Made by a program: the position numbers and the translations under genes. The notes below the pieces were generated by a model that did not search any database, was not told the DNA's origin, and saw only the letters and a list, made by a program, of their open reading frames with translations. 64,000 nt of DNA from Helichrysum umbraculigerum (taxonomy: Eukaryota; Streptophyta; Magnoliopsida; Asterales; Asteraceae), in assembly GCA_949592205.1 (NCBI GenBank), contig CATIUR010000001.1, positions 262,514,250 through 262,578,249 on the forward strand, written 5' to 3'. Below are positions 26,501-37,472 of the stretch, piece by piece (positions within the stretch are counted from its first letter, which is position 1; each line of letters begins with the position of its first letter).

Positions 26501-29500
26501 CATCATCCACTCTTTAGGCTCCCAAGTAAACTCAGAGCCTTTTCTATGACGCCATTGTACTTTAACAATAGAGACAAATTTGTTTCGAAGTTGCTTATTC
26601 TTTTGATCAAGAATCATAACCGGTTCTTCCACATAGCTTAACTTCTCATTTATTTCGATTTCAGGAAGTGGCACATATGAAGCTTCATAACCAATAAATT
26701 TTCGAAGATGTGACACATGAAATGTGTCATGAATACCACCAAGTTTTTTTGGTAATTGTAGTCGATAGGCAACTCTTCCAACTCTGTCTAAGATTTCAAA
26801 AGGTCCAATGTACCTTGGACTTAACTTTCCTCTTTTACGAAAATGAATAATACTTTTCCAAGGAGAAACTTTAAGCATTACTTTATCGCCCACTTGGAAT
26901 TCAATTGGTCTTCTACGTTTGTTCGCGTAAGATTTTTTCGGTCTTGAGCCATTTTCAACCTTTCACAGATTTGGTCAATCTTTTCAGTTGTCAATTGAAC
27001 CATATCAGTGCTTCCAATTTCTCTCTGACCAACTTCTCCCCAACAAATGGGAGTACGACATTTCCTACCATAGAGCATTTCATATGGTGGCATCTTAATA
27101 GAAGAATGATAACTATTATTATACGAAAATTCTACCAATGGGAGATGAGTGTCCCAACTGCCACCAAAATCAATAACACAGGCTCGCAACATATCTTCCA
27201 ACGTTTGAATAGTACGTTCACTTTGACCATCAATTTGAGGATGAAAAGCCGTGCTTATACGTAATTGAGTACCCATATCTTCTTGGAATTTCTTCCAAAA
27301 TCGTGAAGTGAACCGAGTATCTCTGTCAGAAACAATAGAAACTGGTACTCCATGTCTAGCAACGACTTCCTTAACATAAATATCGGCTAGTACTTCAGAA
27401 TATGATGTTTCTCAAATAGGCAAGAAAAGAGCACTTTTAGTCAATCGGTCAACAATCACCCATATAGCATCATGTTGTCGAGGAGTCCTCGGCAACTTAG
27501 TAATAAGATCCATGGTGATGTGTTCCCACTTCCATAACGGTACCTCCAAAGGTTGGAGTTTCCCGTATGGTTGTTGGTGCTCAGCTTTAACTTGCAAACA
27601 AGTGAGACAGTTTTGAACAAGTTTAACGATGTCACGTTTCATACCTGGCCACCAATAATCACGCTTTAGATCGCGGTACATCTTGGTAGCGCCAAGATGA
27701 ATGGAATATCTAGATTTGTGTGCCTCGTCTAACAACATCTTTTTAACATCACTCGTCCTTGGTATCCAAATTCTACCATAACGAGTTTTCAAACCTCTAG
27801 AATCATCGACTAAATCAGCAAGTTGACCCGTCAACCGTTGTTTATTCGGGTCATTAGAAGATAAAGCTTCAACTTAAGCAGCTTTAATAGAATCAAACAA
27901 TTGAGGAGACACGATCATACTAAGAGATTTCACACAATGAACATAGTGAGTAGCCTTTCGGCTAAGAGCATCAGCAACGACATTAGCTTTACCAGGGTAG
28001 TAAAGTATGTCACAATTGTAATCCTTCACTAAGTCTAGCCATCTCCTCTGTCGGTTATTCAAATCATGCTGATCAAAGAAGTATTTGAGACTTTTGTGGT
28101 CGGTATAAATGATAGATTTGACTTCATACAGATAATGTCGTCAAATCTTCAATGCAAAAACCACAGCTGCGAGCTCAAGATCGTGTGTAGGATAGTTTTG
28201 CTCATGTGGTTTAAGTTGTCATGAAGCATTGGTGATAAATTTCCCACGTTGCATTAGAACACAACCCAGACCAAGCTTAGAAGCGTCACAATAAACAACC
28301 ATATCCTCAGTACCCTCAGGTAAAACAAGGATAGGTGCTTGACTAAGCTTTTCTTTAAGTAGTTGGAATGCCTTTGATTTCTCCTCATTCCACTTCCATT
28401 GAACATTCTTTCGAGTCAACTAAGTCAATGGTGTAGCAATTTTAGAGAAGTCTTAAATAAATCGACGATAATAGCCAGGAAGACCAAGAAAACTTCTCAC
28501 TTCAGTGGGACTCGAAGGTGGATCCCACTTCATTACTGCAGCTACTTTAGAGGGATCGACTTGAATACCGTGAACGTGGATTACGTGTCCAAGAAACTGG
28601 ACTTAGCGTAACCAAAATTCGCATTTAGAAAACTCAGCATATAGCTTTTCAAGTCAAAACATCTCCAGAACTTGCCTTAGATGTATTGCATGATCATCCT
28701 CATTCTTAGAATAAATGAGAATGTCATCAATAAAGACAATCACAGATTTATCAAGCATAGGACGACAAACACGATTCATTAAATCCATGAAGGCAGCTGG
28801 AGCATTAGTTAAGCCGAATGGCATAACAACAAATTCATAGTGACCATAACGAGTACGAAAGGCAGTTTTAGGAATATCCTCTTCCTTTACCTTCAACTGA
28901 TGGTAGCCAGAACGAAGATCGATCTTAGAAAAGAAGCTGGCACCTTGCAGTTGATCAAATAAGTCATCAATTCTAGGCAGAGGATATCGATTTTTGATGG
29001 TCACTTTATTCAACTCCCTGTAGTCGATACACCTTCTCAGGGACCCATCTTTCTTCTTCACGAATAACACTGGGGCTCCCCAAGGTGAGCTACTGGGACG
29101 AATGAAACCTTTGTCAAGAAGATCCTGCAATTGATTTATCTTCTCTTGCATTTCAGTTGGAGCTAGTCGATATGGAGTTTTAGCAACAGGCGCAGCTCCA
29201 GGAATTAGATCAATTCGGAATTCCACCTGTCTATCCAGTGGAACAACCGGAAGTTCATCGGGAAAGACATCAGAAAATTCCTTAACAATCGGAAGATCAG
29301 AAATTTCTGCTACAGATTTAGCGTTATCAACCACGTGTGCCAAAAAGGTCCGACATCCGTGTGACAACAATCTCTTGGCTCGAGCATAAGGACAAACAGG
29401 AATAGATTGGGTGGAGGACCACTTCCTTTCCGCTAGGTGCTTTAAGGAAGACCACTTTTTCTTGACAATTGATGACACCTTTTTTCTTTCCCATCTAATC

Positions 29501-32500
29501 CATACCTACAACAACGTGAAACTCTCTCATTTGCATGGGAATTAAATCTATTCTAAAATTTTCACCACCTATTTCAATAATACATCCCTTATACACGTCA
29601 CTAACAATGACTACTTTACTATCTGCGATCTCTACTTCTAAGGGATAGTTCAATTTAGAAATAGGAATATTGAAATGTGCACAAAATGAAAGAGATACAA
29701 AAGATTTGGTAGCTCCAGAGTCGAATAAAACATGGGCAGCTATAGTGTTAACAATGAAGGTACTTGTCACCACGTCGTGTGACTCCTTTACTTCCTCAAT
29801 TGTTATCTAAAAAGATCGGTTCTTGGGCCTCGAACTGGTCGTCGTTCCCTTCTTCTCTGGTTCTTTTCTTTGTTGACTTTTCCTCAAATCTTCCTTCTTT
29901 TTAGGACAATCAGCTTGAACCTGATCGTCCTTGAAACAGTAATAACACAAGCGATACGGGCTTGGGCAATTCGATGACATATGCCCAGGCTTTCCACACT
30001 TAAAACACTTGCATTCTCCGATATGCCTCCTTTTACATTTGTCACAAAAAGGCCACTCTTGCATTTGAGGTTGGGGATGACGTTGTTGTTGATGTTGTTG
30101 TTGCTGTGGTTTTGTAATTGCCTTTCCTTCTCTATGCCCACTTTCACCTAACTTAAAGAATAAACGCATCGCTTAGTGAGCATATAGGCAATTAATTAAG
30201 TAATTCATCAAAACAACAAATGATTAGAAACAAGCAACACTAATCACATAATCTTAAACAAATAACTACTGAGCAATATATAGAGATCAAAACACTATGC
30301 GAATCCGTGGCCAATAGAAATAGGCACCTTAGTACCATACCACGTCGATATGCATACCAAGTCCACAACATGTGCTATGCACATATTCAACAAGACTATG
30401 CTAACAAAGTTAGCAATCTCTACAAAGTTGCTCATTCCACATAATTCAACAACAAGATTCGTTTAACAACAATAATCAACAACTAGAAACAAGATTAGAT
30501 ACAAATCATACACCACTTGATCATGTGAACCTCTTGCTCGAAAGCAATCCGGAATCACATAATCATTACCCAATTAACCCCCATATCACTCACCTTTGTG
30601 GTTTAGATGAGATTACAACAATGATCAACGAAAGGATTCCAAGTCCTTAGCACCTAATACATAACACAAAGTAATATAACCACATATTTAGAATCCACTA
30701 ATCATCACAATTAAGCAATAATTAACATATATCCTCCCCCACTTTGGATTGATTTCCACTTTCATGATCATAATCACTTCTATCATAGTAATACTACTTC
30801 CAATTTACACTTTTAAGCTAATCATCAATAGTTTGCAAGAATTTTAACTATGATCATGAAGTACTAATATACCACTTGTGATTTCTCCACTTTTAAGTCG
30901 TAATCAAGTTAGTAATCAATACTAATACATTTACTAACTACTATTTAATCGATTTCTAATCCTAATTTTGGATTAGAACCACTAATTAATCAAAACCCAC
31001 CAAAACTCCAATTCTCTAAGTTTGAAGAATGAAGAATCGAACTTACTAAATATGGAAAGATGGATTAGACACGGTGAATTGATACTTTGTAGCTTGAATT
31101 AAAGGATTGGAGGTTGATTTGGGTTGATGATTTTGGTTTATCACTTTTCTTCCTTGAAGAATGGCACTGGAAAGGTTTTGAAAGGAAATGAATAACTTAA
31201 CACGTACGTATACATAAATAAATGTCTTAAGTCGGTTCCCTTCAATTCTTATTGTCTAAAACTTAGAAACCATTCATAGTTTCTATTATATCTTATTACT
31301 TATTACTTTTAATAGTAATAACTTTAAAACAATTATTTATTCGTTCACTAAAATAATACCTTGAAATTTGGAGTGTTACAATGTATTCATAGTTTGATCA
31401 TGAGATACGTGGTATGGAACACATAATTTTTATTATTCTTAGTTTCATATTTGAGGAATTGGCTTAAATGTTACTATTGATTAAATAGTTCATGAACACA
31501 CAGAACACTAACAATTTCACCTTTTTACGCACTGTTTTCTCATTTTATTTTCTTTATTTTAGGTTTTTAACATATACCTCACATATTATCTATTTCCCTT
31601 CACTGCATTTTTTGTTTGTTTTAATATTCTTCACTCTATAATATGAGGATAGTAAAAATATATTCATGATTAATAAGAGGTTGCGTACAATGAGTTGATT
31701 ATGTGTATATGCGTGTGTGTGTCACAGAAAAATAGAGAGAAATGAGTATTGGTAAAAATCGCTAAAATTATTTTGAAGTTTTTTTATGTGGATATGGATA
31801 TATGTTGTAAAAGTCATATACATTAAAGTGCTTACATAAACCTTGAACAATTTTAAAATGATTTTGTAATCAATAAATAAAAACCATATACATCTAATTA
31901 TAAGACAAAAAAGTGTAAACATTTTAGACACTTTTATTGTCATGTCCGCTAAAATAATTGACCAATGAAAATAAAGTTTGTGTCCATACATAGCTCTTAG
32001 ACCATTCAAATATCTGAATTTGATTACATACAGAACACTGGCTTTTAAGTTGTATATAAACCAAATTATTTTATAAACTAATTTAAGTATTTTTGTTCCG
32101 CCGCAACGCGCGGATTAAAAACTACTCGTAGTACACAATAGGAACTTTTTGTTTTACTACTTTCATTTGAAATTTATATATTTATATAAATTGCCAAATT
32201 TGCAAATGAACAATCTGGATATAAAGGAAACTAATATGAGATTTGTTTGTTAGACATGGTTAATCTTTAGAATTAAACATATACACCTATCAATTTTATA
32301 TATGACAAAAATATTATACGGTCCGATTTACCTTAAACGGTCGATTTGAAACTTGAAACACCAAACCAAACCAAACCAAACCAAACCATATATAACGGTT
32401 TAGAAAAACCAAAACCACTAAACTAATTATGACAAATAAACCCGACCAAACAAACTAAATCGCTTCGGTTTAACCGGTTTAAATGGTTCCGTCCAAACCC

Positions 32501-32680
32501 AAACCATGCCCTTTACATGATGAATAAGTTACAATATAACCATAGTTGTCGACTCGTGACTCATATCGTGAATCGTTTTCTCGATTTCCAACTCGTGACT
32601 CGTATCGTAACTCGACTCGTAAGAGTCACGGTATTATATATTTTATATATAAAATATATATTATAGTCATAAAAATATAC

Positions 32681-32754
<74 letters not shown>

Positions 32755-32947
32755 ACGGGATCAAAAAAGAAGAAAAATTAGGTGGAGAAGAGGGAGAAGC
32801 GATATGATTCAGTATTTTTATTACTATGATTCATTTTTTTATTATTATAATTCAAGTAATAAAAAGTTGAATCATAGTAATAAAAATACTGAATCATATT
32901 GCTTCTCCCTCTTCTCCACCTAAATTTCCTTCTCCCTTGATCCTAAT

Positions 32948-32985
<38 letters not shown>

Positions 32986-35900
32986 ACTAAAGAGAGACAA
33001 ATTGATTAATTATAAACAGTTTTTATCAAAAGAGTTATTACGAATATGATTTAAATTAATAAACTTAGTTTTATTTAAATTAAAAAGCTTTAGTTATTCA
33101 ACTGAATTTATTGGAATGGGCCTACCCATTTGAATAGCACTGAAGGGGAAACTGCATTAGAAATATTCGTAAATAGGTAATTTAAACTAAATATAAAAAG
33201 AAAGTAATTCCCCTGCATTAGAAATATACGTAAATAGGTAATTTAAACTAAATGTAAAAAGAAAGTAAAAAGAAAGTAAAAAGAAAATAAAAAGTCAAAC
33301 TCCATTTAACAGTTGTTAAAGCAAACGTGCAGTACTTTATATCCACCATGGTGCAGTTAAAAACCAAAACCTTCTATTTAACAGCTGTAACTTTCACATA
33401 TATCCATGGAAAAAAGCAAAACTCAGAGTTCAACACCCTTCATCTTTTGCAACAATGGTATTTTCTTAAAGTCAAATTACTTAACTAAAATGAAAATGGC
33501 AAAGAAGACTACAGACTACAAGGTGGATATGACGAGAGTGAAGGACTGAAGGTCTTAAAACACAGATAAGTAGGTTATTTTCGTTTCTTCTTTGACTCGC
33601 CCGAGTTACGAGTCGAGTCGATACGAGTCAGTCACTAAATTGCGAGTCAAAGTCCGAGTCAGATGCATTTACGAGTCAAAAAACGAGTCGTCTCGTTTTA
33701 GGTGTAAACTGACTCGACTCGTGACTCGTACGAGTCTAACAACTATGAATATAACACTTTGTTCGTTGGGGAGATACTTGAGCCTCTGGTCATAATGCCT
33801 TCACCGTCGGGCACCTTCTTCTCAACGCTTTCGACGGGGTCGCTCAACCTTTATCACCTTAAAGCTCCCACTTCTTGGCCAAGGTAAACATGTATGCGGT
33901 GTTTCCTTTTTTCTTGTACACAAAGTGTTTGATAAAATGCCACAACCAATTATGAATCGATGCTGTGATCGACCATTTTCCACCAGCAGCTTACCATGTC
34001 ACCTTCCAAAACCATATTCGGTGAATTCACAGACACACCCCTTTATCAAGTTCATTTGCATCATCTACTCGTTCACCCGCGATTTGTAGTATCTTAGTTC
34101 TTTCTGCTAAATGTTGCCCCCGTCATTTATCTACCCATATCTGCTCAAGCGGGTCGTGTCGGTTGTCGGTCACCAGTCTTATAAAGTATCAACAGTGCTT
34201 CAACATCATTAAAGCAACAGCATGTTCAATGCTGTTGTGTTTCACTTATTTGCTTAGATATTTAAGTATTGGATGGTGTTATGCTTAACAGCTGTTAATT
34301 TGAATGGAAGGTAACCTAGGGATATTTGTAAGATCTGTATCTATGTATTTCATTTTTTTCTAGGAAAAGTTAAGGCGATCAAGCGAGAAAAAAGAAATCT
34401 AGTGTTAAAAATTGGAGAAAATCGTTTTGATTATTTTTTCTTTCGATATAAACGTAAGTAACCATGGGTCCCAATATGGATAGAAGTTAGGATTCCGTAA
34501 AAGTCACATGATTTTTCCAACTATTTGCTCTCATGTGTAATCATCTTTTGCAGGGATGAATCAGAATTTGTAGATAAAATCGTAAAAGAGATCTTGAAAA
34601 AAATGCTGGATATGTTACCAACAGATGCACCCGATGGTCTTGTGGGAATCGAGGAACGCATAAGGGAGGTGAAAACAATGTTGAGTTTGGAGTCTAATGA
34701 AGTTCGTTGTATAGGGATTTGCGGGATGAGTGGAATGGGGAAGACGACTCTAGCTGAAGTTGTTTATAAGGGCATTCAAAGAAATTTTCAGAAAAGTAGC
34801 TTTATTGAAAATATTAAGGAAGTTTCCAAGAAAAGTGATAGTACCAATTTATGCATGTTCCAAGAGAAACTCCTTAATGAAATTTTGATGGACAACATTC
34901 ATGTACAAAGTGTTACACATGGAGAAACTTTGTTGGGTACAATGTTACGTGGTTTGAAGGTTATAATCGTTTTGGATGATTTGAATCATGTGGACCAGCT
35001 AACTTATCTGGCTGGTAGTCGTGAATGGTTTGGACCTGGCTCCAGAATCATAGTTACCACAACAAACACTGACTTGCTAGACCCATGTATTATAAATGAA
35101 GTGTATACGTGTGAAGAACTCAAAGATGGTGACGATCTTAGACTCTTTTGTCAGTCAGCTTTCGGAAAAGAACATCCTGCACATGGTTTCGAAAAGTTGT
35201 CGGATGATATTGTGAGTCTTGCTAGTGGTCTTCCATTAGCTCTTAAACTCTATGGTTCTTTACTGTGCGGAAAAGAGGAAAACTATTGGATGGATACATC
35301 GAAAAAACTCAAAAAATATCAACATAAAGAAGTTCTTGGAAGGCTGGAAGTAGTTTATACTAGACTTGATGAAGAACAGCAGAAGACCTTCATGTTTATT
35401 GCATGTTTCTTAAAAGGGAGAAGCAAAGATTTGGTAGAAGATATACTAACAAATCTCTGTTTGAACCCTGGGTGTGGAATTCCTGATCTTATTAACAAGT
35501 TTCTCATAACTATTAATTATGATGACAGCGTGTGGGTGCATGATCTGCTAGAACAAATGTGCTGGGAAGTTCTTCGTAAGGAATCAGAAAGACACAAGGG
35601 AAAGCACATTGCAATGAAGGATCAGCAGGATGTTAAAGATACTTTCTCATCTGAGTCGCAGGTTTGTGTGATAACTATCCATGAAATTTAGACTGTAATC
35701 AGTCCAGTAAGAAATAATAACTTTAAAATTCACTTCTCTTAAAGGTGATTATTTTTCCTAATGCTCTTCCTGCTGTCAGATATGAAATTTTAAAGTGGGG
35801 GCCAAATTTAATTCGGTACTATCTGTTTTTCTATTTAGCTTTAAAGTGCATATATCAATATTCTAATTTATATCTTAAAGTTAAATTGGATGATTACTTT

Positions 35901-37418
35901 GTTTATCTTAACTGTTTCTTAAAGATTGTGAAACTAAACAATGTTAATTTTGTGATGGTAATTTTAGTAGTTAATATGGAAAGTTCATTTCACAATCAGA
36001 ATTCATGACAATGTTTAATACTGCAATTCTTTTATATTAGTCAAACTGAAAAACTCATATTACAAAATTAAGCCACAATCTTAATTTTAGAACGTGTGAG
36101 AAAGAAATGTGTTGTTTATTTTGCTGTTGCGCTTGTTTATACCAGGGAATGACAACGATTGAAATAATAAACTTGGAGCCTTACAAGGTTGAAGTGGATG
36201 ATTGCTTCAATGATCCTATGTGTTTCTCAAATATGGTGAAACTAAAATTTCTTAGAATCAGTAATGTACATTTTCCCCGAGGTCTTCGATATCTTTCCAA
36301 TGATTTACGAATTCTGCAGTGGTATGGATGTTCTTTGAAGTCCTTGCCTTCAAAGTTTGAACCAACAAATATGTATGAACTTGAAATGTGTCAAAGCCAA
36401 CTTAAAACACTATGGAAGAACGATTTAGTAAGTATTCTATATATATTCCATTCAGTACTTGTTACTCCATATTTTTATCTGAATTTTTTGTGTCCTAAAC
36501 AGGTTCTGCCTAACTTGCGATCTATCAATCTTAGCTTTTCAAAGGATTTGACCAAGATTCCAGAATTGACATCATCTACGAATCTTGAGAAACTAATCCT
36601 TGAAGGCTGCACAAAGTTGACAAAACTACACAACACAGTTCTTATTCACAAAAGGATAAAGCTCATGAATCTCAAAGGATGTACACGTCTTCGAACCCTT
36701 GGCAGACACACTATGCAAATGGAAGCTCTCGAGGCACTTCTTCTTTCTGGCTGTTCAAATCTTGAATATATTCCTGAATTCGGGCAGAACATGCAGCACT
36801 TGGAGCATATGTACGTGGATGGAACTAAAATCAAGAAATTACCAGACAACTTGGGGCAAATGTGTGATTTAAAGAAGCTTGATGTGAGTGGAACTTGTAT
36901 TGAAGAGCTTCCCTCTTCTATTCATCATTTGAGGAGATTAAGACTTCTTTGTGTTCATAAATGTTGGCTTTCACCCAAAAATGAAGGTTTTCTTCACACA
37001 AATCTGAATACAATATCCTCAGGTTTAAGAGAACTTGATCTAAGTGATTGCAACCTGTCCACAGTTCCTGATGGTATCGGTTTGTTACATCACTTAATAT
37101 ATCTGGATTTATCAGGAAATGATTTTGCTTCACTGCCTGCAAGTATCAGCCTCCTTTCAAATCTCAGAATTTTTTCTTTGAATAACTGCCGAAGACTTAG
37201 GTCATTACCAGAACTTTCGCTAGTAAATGTGGATACGGATTATGGACCTCGAAATAGATTCAGCTACTTCATTTCAGGGGAATTGGTAGATGTATCTAAA
37301 TTTCATGACCGAAGCAACTACAGTAGTCCAACCGTATCATGTTTGAACTGCCCTGAACTGGCTAAGGACGAAAGCAGCTGTTATCTAGCAGAAAAAATAC
37401 TGAACAGTTACCTTCGGG

Positions 37419-37472
<54 letters not shown>

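Larger units (their letters stand above)
23546..31380 (-). mobile_element. Ty3/gypsy LTR retrotransposon, degenerate, minus strand
   Basis: Domain order on the minus strand (gag zinc knuckle, protease, RT, RNase H, integrase, chromodomain-like tail) is that of Ty3/gypsy. The 3' LTR is on the left with its 5' edge at 26434 (gggtgttaca). A purine-rich tract (gcgggggagaga on the minus strand) lies just inside it. The 5' LTR is on the right, ending at 31380 (agtgttaca). The LTR copies align over 25193-26434 and 30131-31380 with scattered differences (roughly 90% or more by eye). The left limit of the 3' LTR is uncertain: 23546-24454 is non-coding, with several tcgcg-rich words, and may be LTR or flank. 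The gag N-terminus and primer binding site are missing. Confidence 0.8.
32541..33747. mobile_element. hAT non-autonomous element with 8-bp target duplication
   Basis: The 1,207-bp element has terminal inverted repeats: left catagttgtcgactcgtgac; right end read in reverse, catagttgttagactcgtac. Multiple gactcgt/acgagtc words lie inside both ends. It is flanked by the identical 8-mer aatataac at 32533-32540 and 33748-33755. An 8-bp duplication is diagnostic of hAT. No transposase frame. It carries a (TA)n tract with a nested foldback element. Confidence 0.85.
17747..34553 (+). other. Giant first intron of the NLR, filled by transposons
   Basis: The donor ag|gtaatt at 17747 and the acceptor ttttgcag|g at 34553 join the TIR frame to the NB-ARC frame as ...HVTGDR|DESEFVDKIV, the normal TNL linker. 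Between them lie, in order, a degenerate repeat, a Stowaway MITE, a LINE, three (TA)n-linked foldback elements, a gypsy element with a nested Copia solo LTR, and a hAT element. Stretches at 17750-18020, 18367-19043, 19303-19980, 21840-22913 and 31381-32532 show no feature I can name. The last contains an accaaaccaaacc-rich block at about 32355-32390 and a possible Helitron 3' hairpin near 32100. Confidence 0.75.

Noticed and set aside
26905..27264. 119-codon plus-strand open frame
   Set aside because: Antisense shadow of the gypsy integrase.
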